The notes under the pieces were generated by a model. That model saw nothing but the letters and a program-made list of their open reading frames with translations, did no database searches and was not told the origin of the DNA. DNA of 5,252 nucleotides from an uncultured Caulobacteraceae bacterium (GTDB taxonomy: Bacteria > Pseudomonadota > Alphaproteobacteria > Caulobacterales > Caulobacteraceae), in assembly GCA_946480495.1 (NCBI GenBank), contig CAMLKO010000098.1, positions 1 to 5,252 on the forward strand. Reading direction: 5' to 3'. Both the position numbers and the translations under genes were made by a program. Shown piece after piece: positions 1 through 5,252 of this stretch (position 1 is its first letter; each line of letters opens with the position of its first letter).

Positions 1-176
1 TGGCGTTGCCCGCCACCGTCGATGGCCAGACCACGGCCCACTACCTCGCCGAACGCCTCGCCCACTCCGGCGCGGCCGTGACCATGCTGGCCCGAGGCGT
101 CCCCGTCGGCGGCGAACTCGACTGGCTCGACGACGGCACCATCGCCCAGGCGCTGAGGGCCCGGCGGCCGGCCTGA
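1..176 (+). CDS. recR: Recombination mediator protein RecR, C-terminal end (5' truncated by window)
   Basis: RecR works with RecF and RecO to load RecA on gapped DNA during recombinational repair in the cytoplasm. Only the last 57 residues are present, read from base 3 to the TGA at 174-176; the upstream part lies outside the window. Two stretches identify it: [15 protein letters not shown] near the start, and [20 protein letters not shown] near the end. They line up with the E. coli RecR C-terminus (TVEGEATANYIAEL and [21 protein letters not shown]), which closes the Toprim domain and forms the C-terminal tail. RecR is usually about 200 residues, so roughly 140 are missing on the left. The protein ends in Arg-Arg-Pro-Ala with no sign of damage. 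In many bacteria recR follows dnaX and ybaB; that cannot be checked here. Confidence 0.93.
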   Translation, partial: ALPATVDGQTTAHYLAERLAHSGAAVTMLARGVPVGGELDWLDDGTIAQALRARRPA

Positions 177-286
177 TATCCGCGCCGCGTTCGGCGGCCC
201 CATAATCCACGGAGCATGAAACGGCCCTACGCGCACGCGCTCACACCTGCACACTCGCCCGCGCCTGCCTCCGGCCGCGCGCGCGC

Positions 287-315
287 TTCCGCTCCGCCTC
301 GACTCCGGTTATAGA
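287..315 (+). promoter_or_regulatory. Weak candidate promoter for rmuC-def
   Basis: TATAGA at 310-315 is the only AT-rich patch in the recR-rmuC gap apart from CATAAT at 201-206. It sits in GTTATAGAAC, which partly resembles the Caulobacter housekeeping -10 (GCTANAWC). The possible -35, TTCCGC at 287-292, lies 17 bp upstream but matches TTGACA only in its first two bases. Transcription from here would start near 321-323, leaving about 22 nt before the ATG at 345 with GGAG inside. That geometry is sensible, but the element is weak, and rmuC could instead be read through from recR. Confidence 0.25.
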
Positions 316-334
316 ACGGAGTGAGAACATCCGT

Positions 335-338
335 GGAG
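335..338 (+). promoter_or_regulatory. Ribosome binding site deciding the rmuC start
   Basis: GGAG lies 6 nt before the ATG at 345, a standard Shine-Dalgarno spacing. It favours ATG 345 over two in-frame GTG codons upstream: GTG 321 has no SD at proper distance, and GTG 333 has only a GGAG 11 nt away (318-321). Confidence 0.6.
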
Positions 339-344
339 TTCGCC

Positions 345-1571
345 ATGCTTGCCGCCCTTGCGCTCGTGTTGGGCCTCGCCTTCGTCGGCACGCTCGTGCT
401 GTGGCTGCGCGAGCGCGGCGCCGGTCAGGTGTTGGCCGAGAAGCTGCGGCTGCAGGAAGACGCCCGCGAGACGATGGCGGAGTATCTGAAGGCGCAGGCG
501 CGGGAATCCGCCGGCGTCGTCGCCGACGAGTTGGTCAAGCGCGCCGACGAGAGCTTCCGCAACCGCGAACTGCTGGCTCAAGAGCGGATAGCGGCGCAGC
601 TGAAGCCCGTCGCCGAGACGCTGGCCAAGTTCGAAAAGCAGGTCACCGACATCGAAAAGGCCCGCGCCGAGGAGACCGGCGGGCTCAAGCAGCAGATCAC
701 CGCGCTGCTCGAGGCCTCGATGGCCACCCAGGTGGAGGCCCGCAAGCTGTCGGCCGCGCTTCGCCGGGGCGCCGGCGTGCAGGGCCGCTGGGGCGAGCAG
801 ATGCTGCGCAACGTGCTGGAGATGGCCGGGCTGGTCTCGAAGATCGACTTCGAGGAGCAGGCCTCCACCGACACCGACGAGGGCCGCCGCCGCCCCGACG
901 TGGTGGTGCGGCTGCCCGGCGGCGGGGTGTTCGTGATCGACGCCAAGTGCTCGCTGAACGCCTATCTGGAGGCGCAGGACGCCGCCGAGGAGACGGTCCG
1001 GGAGGCCGGTTACCTGCGCCACACCCAGAGTGTCCGCGGCCACGTTCAGGGCCTGTCGCAGAAGGCCTACTGGGACCAGTTCGACGCCTCGCCCGACTTT
1101 GTCGTGATGTTCGTGCCCGGCGACGGCTTCCTCGCCGCGGCGTTGGAACGCTCGCCCGAACTGATGACTGAGGCGATGGAGAAGAAGGTCATCCTCGCCA
1201 CGCCCAGCACCCTCTTTGCGCTCTGCAAGGCCGTCGCCTACGGCTGGCGGGTGGAGAAGCAGGCGCTGAACGCCGCCCACATCGCCGACCTCGGCCGCGA
1301 TCTCTACAAGCGCATCGCCGTCATGGGCGGCTACGTCAGCCAGATGGGCAAGGCGCTGGATGCGGCGGTCGGCAAGTACAACCAGTTCGTGGGCTCACTC
1401 GAGACCCAGGTGATGAGCCAGGCCCGCAAGTTCGAGGACCTCAAGGTCGACCACGAGGGCAAGGAATTGCCGCAGCTGGAGGCGGTCGAGACGGGTCTTC
1501 GCCCGCTGGCGAAGCTGGCCGTGGTGGACGATGAGCCGCGCGTCGCCAACCTTGACGCTCCCGCCGCCTGA
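345..1571 (+). CDS. rmuC: RmuC family protein, membrane-anchored predicted nuclease-fold protein
   Basis: RmuC proteins are linked in E. coli to limiting recombination at inverted repeats. They are thought to act on DNA through a PD-(D/E)XK nuclease-like fold, but the biochemical activity is not well established. From ATG 345 the protein has 408 residues. Residues 2-20 form one hydrophobic segment (signal anchor) followed by LRER, so the bulk should be cytoplasmic. Residues 28-135 are charged and heptad-like (coiled coil). The RmuC domain starts near [20 protein letters not shown] (144-163) and carries [10 protein letters not shown] (182-191) with VIDAKCSL (197-204), giving the Asp185, Asp199 and Lys201 pattern of PD-(D/E)XK enzymes. 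[16 protein letters not shown] (252-267) and [19 protein letters not shown] (283-301) are also typical of the family. The start was chosen because GGAG precedes ATG 345 and the membrane anchor follows directly; a longer 416-residue form from GTG 321 is possible. def follows 16 bp downstream, probably in the same transcript. Confidence 0.92.
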   Translation: MLAALALVLGLAFVGTLVLWLRERGAGQVLAEKLRLQEDARETMAEYLKAQARESAGVVADELVKRADESFRNRELLAQERIAAQLKPVAETLAKFEKQVTDIEKARAEETGGLKQQITALLEASMATQVEARKLSAALRRGAGVQGRWGEQMLRNVLEMAGLVSKIDFEEQASTDTDEGRRRPDVVVRLPGGGVFVIDAKCSLNAYLEAQDAAEETVREAGYLRHTQSVRGHVQGLSQKAYWDQFDASPDFVVMFVPGDGFLAAALERSPELMTEAMEKKVILATPSTLFALCKAVAYGWRVEKQALNAAHIADLGRDLYKRIAVMGGYVSQMGKALDAAVGKYNQFVGSLETQVMSQARKFEDLKVDHEGKELPQLEAVETGLRPLAKLAVVDDEPRVANLDAPAA

Positions 1572-1587
1572 CCCTACCTCCGGGGTC

Positions 1588-2103
1588 ATGGCTATCCGCG
1601 AAATCCTGACCGTCGCCGACGCGACGCCCGTGCTGAAGCAGAAGTCCCTTCCCGTCGAGAAGGTCGACGACGAGCTTCGCGCGCTGATGGATGACATGCT
1701 GGAGACCATGTACGACGCCCCGGGCATTGGGCTCGCCGCCATCCAGGTCGGCGTGCCTCGGCGGGTGATCGTCATGGACATCAGCCGCGACGAGGAAGAC
1801 CGCCAGCCCCGCTACTTCGTCAATCCGGAGATCCTCTGGGCCTCGGAAGAGACCGCGTCCTACGAGGAAGGCTGCCTGTCGATCCCCGAGGTTTACGAAG
1901 AGGTCGAGCGGGCCGCCCGCGTGCGCATCCGCTACCTGAACTACCAGGGCGACCAGATCGAGGAAGACGCCGAGGGCCTCTTCGCCGTCTGCATCCAGCA
2001 CGAGATGGACCACCTGGAAGGCGTGCTGTTCATCGACCACCTGTCGCGCCTCAAGCGCGAACGGGCGGTGAAGGCCGTCAAGAAAGCCGCCAAGGCCGCC
2101 TAG
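1588..2103 (+). CDS. def: Peptide deformylase
   Basis: Removes the formyl group from N-formylmethionine of nascent proteins at the ribosome; a cytoplasmic, essential Fe(II)-type metalloenzyme. The 171-residue protein has all three signature motifs in order: GIGLAAIQ (46-53), EGCLS (94-98, metal ligand Cys96), and HEMDH (138-142, metal ligands His138 and His142 with catalytic Glu139). Length and motif spacing are normal for bacterial type I deformylases. The Lys/Ala-rich tail after residue 155 is expected to be a helix. ATG 1588 was chosen because MAIREIL aligns with family N-termini; the open frame reaches back to GTG 1531, but that would overlap rmuC by about 40 bases and add an unrelated Pro-rich stretch. 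Only GGGG at 1582-1585 serves as a possible SD, 2 nt from the ATG, so initiation may rely on coupling to rmuC. Its TAG stop (2101-2103) overlaps the stop of the opposite-strand lipoprotein gene. Confidence 0.97.
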   Translation: MAIREILTVADATPVLKQKSLPVEKVDDELRALMDDMLETMYDAPGIGLAAIQVGVPRRVIVMDISRDEEDRQPRYFVNPEILWASEETASYEEGCLSIPEVYEEVERAARVRIRYLNYQGDQIEEDAEGLFAVCIQHEMDHLEGVLFIDHLSRLKRERAVKAVKKAAKAA

Positions 2104-2357
2104 CCCTTCGGCGGGTCCTTCTTGGTATCGGCCGCGTCCTTCGCCGCCTCGACGACCTTTTTCACGCCCTTGCCGCCGTCCTTGGCCGCGTTCTTCAGCG
2201 CCTGACCGGCTTCCTTGACGTCGCTATCCCCGCTGACCCGCGCCTTGATGTCCGCGCCGGCCTTTTCGACGTTATTCTGCAGGTCGCTCGCCTTGTCCTT
2301 GCAGGCGCCCAAGGTCAGCGCCGAGACAAGGAGCGCCACGAGGATGGTGGGTTTCAT
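2100..2357 (-). CDS. Small Lys/Ala-rich lipoprotein, function unknown
   Basis: I do not recognise a named family. The 85-residue product has a clear type II signal peptide: Lys2, a hydrophobic core (residues 4-16) and the lipobox LGAC with Cys19. Lys20 at +2 is not the inner-membrane retention Asp, so outer-membrane placement on the periplasmic side is likely by the E. coli rule. The 67-residue mature part is very polar, with 14 Lys, 12 Ala and 9 Asp, no aromatic residue, no Met or His, and only the lipidated Cys. Segments such as [14 protein letters not shown] and [13 protein letters not shown] suggest amphipathic helices, like those of entericidin-type or LEA/hydrophilin-like stress proteins; that resemblance is inference. 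The start is secured by GGAGGT 5 nt upstream of the ATG. A well-formed EcfG/SigT-type promoter lies just upstream, so induction in the general stress response is expected. The stop overlaps that of def with no spacer. Confidence 0.85.
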   Translation of the reverse strand: MKPTILVALLVSALTLGACKDKASDLQNNVEKAGADIKARVSGDSDVKEAGQALKNAAKDGGKGVKKVVEAAKDAADTKKDPPKG

Positions 2358-2362
2358 GAAGG

Positions 2363-2368
2363 ACCTCC
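2363..2368 (-). promoter_or_regulatory. Strong Shine-Dalgarno for the small lipoprotein
   Basis: On the minus strand GGAGGT occurs 5 nt before the ATG at 2357-2355. It is the best SD in the window and rules out the longer in-frame extension back to 2519, which would run into fmt on the other strand and precede the signal peptide with an implausible polar stretch. Confidence 0.8.
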
Positions 2369-2380
2369 CTGGCCGGCTGG

Positions 2381-2407
2381 AAACGGCGCTTTCACGGTGA
2401 GGGTTCC
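2381..2407 (-). promoter_or_regulatory. Candidate EcfG/SigT general stress response promoter
   Basis: Read on the minus strand, GGAACC (2407-2402) is followed after exactly 16 nt by CGTTT (2385-2381). This fits the GGAAC-N16/17-CGTT pattern of promoters used by the alphaproteobacterial ECF sigma factor EcfG (SigT in Caulobacter). A transcript would start about 6-7 nt beyond the -10, near 2375, leaving a leader of about 18 nt that contains the GGAGGT ribosome site. Both elements, the spacing and the distance to the gene all agree. It is a pattern match by eye, without a genome-wide background estimate. Confidence 0.65.
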
Positions 2408-2413
2408 CGTGCT

Positions 2414-2441
2414 TTCCCGCGCGCCCCTGGACCGGTAAACC
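2414..2441 (+). promoter_or_regulatory. Candidate housekeeping promoter for fmt-truA, near-leaderless
   Basis: TTCCCGC (2414-2420), 13 nt, then GGTAAACC (2434-2441) matches the Caulobacter housekeeping consensus TTGACGS-N10-14-GCTANAWC at 5 of 7 and 6 of 8 positions (N counted as a match). The predicted start, about 7 nt after the -10, falls at or next to the A of the fmt ATG (2448). That agrees with the lack of any SD in front of fmt. A promoter is needed here because the opposite-strand lipoprotein gene separates fmt from def. Confidence 0.35.
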
Positions 2442-2447
2442 GCCGTC

Positions 2448-3374
2448 ATGCGCCTCGCGTTTCTCGGAACTCCGGACTTCGCCGTCCCCAGCCTCGCCGC
2501 CCTGATCGAGGCCGGCCACGAGGTCGCCTGCGTCTATTCCCAGCCGCCCAGGCCGCGCGGCCGCGGCCAGGCGCTACGGCCCTCGCCGGTGCAGGCGTTC
2601 GCGGAGGGGCGCGGCATTCCCGTACGCACGCCCGCCTCGCTGAAGGACGCCGCCGAGATCGAGACCTTCCGCGCGCTGCACCTCGACGTCGCGGTCGTCG
2701 TCGCCTTCGGCCAGATCCTGGTGCGCGAGGTGCTGGAGGCGCCGCGCTTCGGCTGCTTCAACCTGCACGCCTCGCTCTTGCCGAGGTGGCGCGGCGCGGC
2801 GCCCATCCAGCGCGCGATCATGGCCGGCGACCACATGACCGGCGTCAACGTCATGCGCATGAGCGAGGGCCTCGACGAGGGGCCGGTGGTCCTGTCCGAG
2901 ACCTGCCGCATCGACGCGCTCGACACCGCCCAGACCCTGCACGACCGCCTGGCCGAGGTCGGCGCGCGCCTGCTGGTCGAAGCCATGGAGAGCGTCGCCG
3001 AGGGAACGGCGACCGAAACCCCGCAGCCGCGCGCGGGCGTGACCTACGCCAAGAAGATCAGGCCGGAGGAGGCCCGCGTCGACTGGAGCCGCCCGGCCCA
3101 CGAGGTCGACCGCCAGATCCGCGGCCTGTCGCCCTATCCCGGCGCCTGGTTCGAGGTCCCGACCGACCGCGGCCCGGTGCGCGTCAAGGCGCTGCTCTCC
3201 CAGGCCGGCGAGCTGGAAGGCCCGGCGGGGGAGGCGCTGGACGAGCAGTTCCTGGTCGGCTGCGGCGAGGGCTCGGTCCGCATCCTGCGCGCCCAGCGCG
3301 AGGGCAAAGGCCCGCAGGAGGCCGCAGACTTCCTGCGCGGCTTCCCGATCCCGGCCGGATCGCGGCTCGCCTGA
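2448..3374 (+). CDS. fmt: Methionyl-tRNA formyltransferase
   Basis: Transfers a formyl group from 10-formyltetrahydrofolate to methionyl-initiator tRNA in the cytoplasm, the counterpart of the deformylase encoded just upstream. The 308-residue product has the usual length. It opens with [20 protein letters not shown], the Rossmann-type N-terminus of the family. AFGQIL (86-91) is followed by [20 protein letters not shown] (105-124), which holds the catalytic Asn105 and His107; the third catalytic residue is Asp143 in EGLDEGP. The flexible substrate loop is represented by the basic segment [15 protein letters not shown] (33-47). The C-terminal tRNA-binding domain begins near YAKKI (200-204) and includes [11 protein letters not shown] (224-234). 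ATG 2448 aligns with family starts but has no Shine-Dalgarno sequence. The stop overlaps the truA start (TGATG), so the two are cotranscribed and probably translationally coupled. Confidence 0.97.
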   Translation: MRLAFLGTPDFAVPSLAALIEAGHEVACVYSQPPRPRGRGQALRPSPVQAFAEGRGIPVRTPASLKDAAEIETFRALHLDVAVVVAFGQILVREVLEAPRFGCFNLHASLLPRWRGAAPIQRAIMAGDHMTGVNVMRMSEGLDEGPVVLSETCRIDALDTAQTLHDRLAEVGARLLVEAMESVAEGTATETPQPRAGVTYAKKIRPEEARVDWSRPAHEVDRQIRGLSPYPGAWFEVPTDRGPVRVKALLSQAGELEGPAGEALDEQFLVGCGEGSVRILRAQREGKGPQEAADFLRGFPIPAGSRLA

Positions 3375-4111
3375 TGCCGCGCTACCGCCTTCTCGTCGAG
3401 TACGACGGCCGTCCCTACAAGGGCTACCAGGCCCAGGGCGACCAGCCGACGGTGCAGGAGTCGATCGAGCGCGCGGTGAAGGCCTTCTGCGGCGAGGCGG
3501 TGCGCCTGCAGGCCGCCGGGCGCACCGACACCGGCGTGCATGCCACCGGCGCCGTCCTCCACGTCGACCTCGAGAAGGACTGGAAGCCCGCTGTCGTCCG
3601 CGACGCGCTGAACGCCCACCTCGTGCCCGAGCCGATCTCGATCCTCGAGGTCGACATCCCCGGCGGCGACTGGCACGCGCGGTTTTCGGCGAAGGAGCGG
3701 CGCTATCTCTACCGCATCCTCAATCGCAAGAGTCCGCCCGCGCTCGACCAGGGGCGCGTCTGGCATGTGAAGAAGCCGCTGAACGTCGCCGCCATGCACG
3801 AAGCCGCGCAGGCGCTCGTCGGCCACCACGACTTCACGACCTTCCGCGATATCAACTGCCAGTCAAAGTCGCCCGAGAAGACCCTCGACAGCGCCTCGGT
3901 CCGGCGCGAGGGCGAGTACGTCCTGCTGGAATTTTCCGCCCGCTCCTTCCTGCACCGCCAGGTCCGCTCGATGACGGGAAGTCTGGCGGAAGTCGGCGCC
4001 GGCCGGTGGACGAAGGCCGATCTGGTCGCCGCGCTGGAAGCCCGCGACCGCACCGCCTGCGGGCCGGTCGCGCCGTCCGACGGCCTCTACTTCACGGGCG
4101 TCGGCTACTGA
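3374..4111 (+). CDS. truA: tRNA pseudouridine(38-40) synthase TruA
   Basis: Converts uridines 38, 39 and 40 in the anticodon arm of many tRNAs to pseudouridine. The 245-residue protein contains GRTDTGVHA (49-57) with the catalytic Asp52, ARFSAKERRYLYRI (102-115) with the conserved Tyr111, and FLHRQVRSMTGSLAEVG (192-208), which is the C-terminal signature. APSDGLYFTGVGY (233-245) closes the fold. The region after the first strand reads PYKGYQAQG (14-22), where many homologues have a G-[FW]-Q-x-Q motif, an acceptable variant. ATG 3374 is chosen because [12 protein letters not shown] matches family starts and overlaps the fmt TGA by one base; no strong SD is seen, as expected for coupling. The same frame stays open far upstream through fmt, but that part is Arg/Pro-rich shadow. 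A hairpin begins 4 nt after the stop. Confidence 0.97.
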   Translation: MPRYRLLVEYDGRPYKGYQAQGDQPTVQESIERAVKAFCGEAVRLQAAGRTDTGVHATGAVLHVDLEKDWKPAVVRDALNAHLVPEPISILEVDIPGGDWHARFSAKERRYLYRILNRKSPPALDQGRVWHVKKPLNVAAMHEAAQALVGHHDFTTFRDINCQSKSPEKTLDSASVRREGEYVLLEFSARSFLHRQVRSMTGSLAEVGAGRWTKADLVAALEARDRTACGPVAPSDGLYFTGVGY

Positions 4112-4115
4112 GTGT

Positions 4116-4139
4116 CTTCCCCCACGCCTGTGGGGGAAG
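4116..4139 (+). terminator. Hairpin after truA, likely transcript end
   Basis: CTTCCCCCAC (4116-4125), loop GCCT, then GTGGGGGAAG (4130-4139) gives a perfect 10-bp stem starting 4 nt after the truA stop. No T-run follows, so it is not a textbook intrinsic terminator. It may end transcription with Rho, block readthrough into dapE, or protect the 3' end of the fmt-truA message. Confidence 0.5.
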
Positions 4140-4249
4140 TGGGCCGAAGCCGAAGGCGAGGCTCGATGGGGGAGTATTTTCTATCTGACCGGCCGCGCCG
4201 AAGGGACAGCTCCCCCATCGACCTTCGCGGCCTACGGCCTCTCAGGCCA

Positions 4250-4274
4250 CTTCCCCCAGACAAGCTGGGGGAAG
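4250..4274 (-). terminator. Hairpin after dapE, likely transcript end
   Basis: CTTCCCCCAG (4250-4259), loop ACAAG, then CTGGGGGAAG (4265-4274) forms a perfect 10-bp stem whose edge is 3 nt beyond the dapE stop codon on the minus strand. As with its mirror copy near truA, there is no U-tract. The symmetric placement suggests a bidirectional end-of-gene element. Confidence 0.5.
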
Positions 4275-4277
4275 ACC

Positions 4278-5252
4278 CTAACTCCCGAACCGCTCGAAGT
4301 AGCGTTCGATGATGCGCCGGTAGGCGCCGGCCAGCGCCACCACCTCGGCGACGGGCGTGCGCTCGTCGACGGCGTGCATGGTGGTTCCGACCAGCCCGAA
4401 CTCCACGACCGGGCAGAGCGCGCGGATGAAACGAGCGTCGGAGGTGCCGCCGCTGGTGGAAAGCTCGGGCGCGACGCCCAGCGCCTGTTCCACCGCCCCG
4501 GCCACCACGTCGGTGAAGGGGCCCGGCTCGGTCAGGAACGCCTCGCCGCTGACCAGCGTCTTCAGCTCGACGCGCCCGGGCCAGCTCGCGTCGGCGGCGT
4601 GGCATTCGTCTTCCAGCCAGCGGACGAGATCGGCGCCGCGATGGGCCGGGTTGAAGCGGATGTTCAGCCGCGCCCTCGCCGTTGCGGGAATGACGTTGGT
4701 GGCGGTGTTGCCCACATCGACGGTGGTGACTTCGAGGTTGGAGGGTTGGAAGCCGTCGTAGCCGCTGTCCAGCACCCGCGCCTCCAGCCGCGACAGTAGC
4801 GCGATCAGCACGGGGATGGGGTTGGCCGCCTTCTGCGGATAGGCGACGTGGCCCTGCTGGCCCTCGACGGTGATCCAGGCGTTGACACTGCCGCGCCGGC
4901 CGACCTTGACCATGTCGCCCAGCCGCCCCGAGGAGGTGGGCTCGCCGACGATGCAGTGGTCGATGACCTCGCCCTCGGCGGCCAGCGCCTCGACGACCTT
5001 CTTCGTGCCGTCCTGCGCCATGCCTTCCTCGTCGCCAGTGATCAGGAAGCTGATCGAGCCCGTCGGCGTCTTCACCGCAGAAACCGCCGCTACGAACGCG
5101 GCGATGGCGCTCTTCATGTCGACCGCGCCGCGTCCATGCAGGACGCCGTCGCGGATCTCCGCCTCGAACGGGCCGCTCGCCCAGGCGGCCTCGTCGCCCA
5201 CCGGCACCACGTCCGTGTGGCCCGCGAAGCAGAGGTTAGGCCGCGCCGTCCC
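4278..5252 (-). CDS. dapE: Succinyl-diaminopimelate desuccinylase, C-terminal 324 residues (5' end outside window)
   Basis: Hydrolyses N-succinyl-LL-2,6-diaminopimelate to LL-diaminopimelate and succinate in the succinylase branch of lysine and peptidoglycan precursor synthesis; a di-zinc cytoplasmic M20-family enzyme acting as a dimer. The frame runs off the right edge, so the true start is missing; from typical lengths, about 50-60 N-terminal residues are lost. In the visible part, [12 protein letters not shown] (9-20) carries the first metal-binding His12, GRGAVDMK (40-47) the bridging Asp45, and TGDEEG (72-77) the catalytic Glu75 and metal ligand Glu76. VGEPTS (102-107) supplies Glu104, GQQGHVAYP (131-139) the lid-domain His135, and [11 protein letters not shown] (265-275) with TTMHAVDE (290-297) the final metal ligand His293. 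A Met/Val inside the frame near 5210 is not the start, since the conserved GHTD motif lies before it. The gene converges on truA. Confidence 0.96.
   Translation of the reverse strand, partial: GTARPNLCFAGHTDVVPVGDEAAWASGPFEAEIRDGVLHGRGAVDMKSAIAAFVAAVSAVKTPTGSISFLITGDEEGMAQDGTKKVVEALAAEGEVIDHCIVGEPTSSGRLGDMVKVGRRGSVNAWITVEGQQGHVAYPQKAANPIPVLIALLSRLEARVLDSGYDGFQPSNLEVTTVDVGNTATNVIPATARARLNIRFNPAHRGADLVRWLEDECHAADASWPGRVELKTLVSGEAFLTEPGPFTDVVAGAVEQALGVAPELSTSGGTSDARFIRALCPVVEFGLVGTTMHAVDERTPVAEVVALAGAYRRIIERYFERFGS

Larger units (their letters stand above)
4114..4276. repeat. Compound intergenic palindrome: two inverted copies of a GGGGG-rich unit
   Basis: Nearly the whole truA-dapE gap is one imperfect inverted repeat. 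The left half (4114-4174) and the right half (4210-4276, read in reverse complement) share the same plan: GTCTTCCCCCA, a short loop, TGGGGGAAGTGG, a variable GC-rich middle, then TCGATGGGGGAG. The outer 11 bases (4114-4124) pair perfectly with 4266-4276, and the inner 12 bases (4163-4174) pair perfectly with 4210-4221 across a 35-nt spacer (4175-4209) that holds the most AT-rich run of the gap. Each half also folds on itself. The right half is about five bases longer in the variable middle and contains GGCCT-CTC-AGGCC (4236-4248). I recall similar C5/G5 palindromes scattered between genes in Caulobacterales, so this may be a BIME-like pair of a dispersed family; that needs a genome count. Confidence 0.75.

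Noticed and set aside
184..198. GCCGC-GTTCG-GCGGC hairpin shortly after recR as an intrinsic terminator.
   Set aside because: Only a 5-bp stem with no T-run after it; such hairpins are expected by chance in DNA this GC-rich.
216..314. A 32-codon ORF from ATG 216 to TAG 312 in the recR-rmuC gap, preceded by GGAG.
   Set aside because: The GGAG lies only one base before the ATG, too close to act as an SD. The product is low-complexity Ala/Pro/Arg, as expected from GC-rich noise, and the stop sits within the likely promoter region.
321..344. GTG 321 or GTG 333 as start of rmuC.
   Set aside because: No well-placed ribosome binding site for GTG 321 and a poor one for GTG 333. ATG 345 has GGAG at 6 nt and starts directly on the hydrophobic anchor. 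The alternatives cannot be fully excluded.
309..1280. A 323-codon open frame on the minus strand across rmuC, plus an overlapping plus-strand Arg/Ala-rich frame at 401-1171.
   Set aside because: Both are shadows of rmuC in other frames: biased composition, no recognisable motif, no SD, while the rmuC frame carries the family motifs.
1531..1587. Longer def start at GTG 1531.
   Set aside because: It would overlap the rmuC end by about 40 bases and add a Pro/Ser/Thr-rich stretch not found in deformylases; ATG 1588 fits the family start.
2786..3373. In-frame extension of truA by about 196 residues back into fmt.
   Set aside because: The extra part is an Arg/Pro/Gly-rich shadow of fmt; TruA family proteins start at the [12 protein letters not shown] segment at 3374.
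4114..4276. CRISPR-like or tRNA/ncRNA gene in the repeat-rich gap.
   Set aside because: There are only two units, in inverted rather than direct orientation, without regular spacers; no cloverleaf, and no promoter in the gap that I can see.
4112..4312. A 66-codon plus-strand ORF across the truA-dapE gap, and a minus-strand frame at 4105-4605.
   Set aside because: Both run through the palindromic repeat and the dapE 3' end in the wrong frame; their proteins are Arg-rich with no motifs.

Overview
The window comes from a high-GC alphaproteobacterium, most likely a member of the Caulobacterales (Caulobacter, Phenylobacterium or Brevundimonas type). The basis is the protein flavour, the base composition (strongly G+C-rich by eye), the gene order recR - rmuC - def - fmt - truA - dapE, a good match to the alphaproteobacterial general-stress (EcfG/SigT) promoter pattern, and a CTTCCCCC...GGGGGAAG intergenic palindrome of a kind I recall from this group. 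The genus is an inference. No search was run.

Layout. Bases 1-176 are the 3' end of recR (+). A gap of about 170 bp follows, with a C-rich, G-poor stretch and a weak promoter candidate. Bases 345-1571 encode a membrane-anchored RmuC protein, followed after 16 bp by def, peptide deformylase (1588-2103, +). On the opposite strand, tail-to-tail with def and sharing its stop tetranucleotide, is a small uncharacterised lipoprotein gene (2100-2357, -). The 90 bp between it and fmt carry two back-to-back promoter candidates: a GGAACC-N16-CGTTT element for the lipoprotein, and a weaker housekeeping-like element that would start fmt with almost no leader. fmt (2448-3374, +) and truA (3374-4111, +) overlap by one base. 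Between truA and the convergent dapE (4278 to beyond the right edge, -) lies a compound inverted repeat of about 163 bp. It puts a 10-bp hairpin a few bases after each gene's stop codon.

How the genes work together. def and fmt are the two enzymes of the N-formylmethionine cycle: Fmt adds the formyl group to initiator tRNA and Def removes it from nascent proteins. truA makes tRNA pseudouridines in the anticodon arm. recR and rmuC concern DNA repair and genome stability, and dapE makes a lysine and cell-wall precursor. These are housekeeping genes. I see no mobile element, phage, CRISPR array, toxin-antitoxin pair or defence system, and no undescribed multi-gene system. The parts most worth a second look are the lipoprotein gene with its apparent stress promoter, wedged inside the usual def-fmt pair, and the compound palindrome between truA and dapE.
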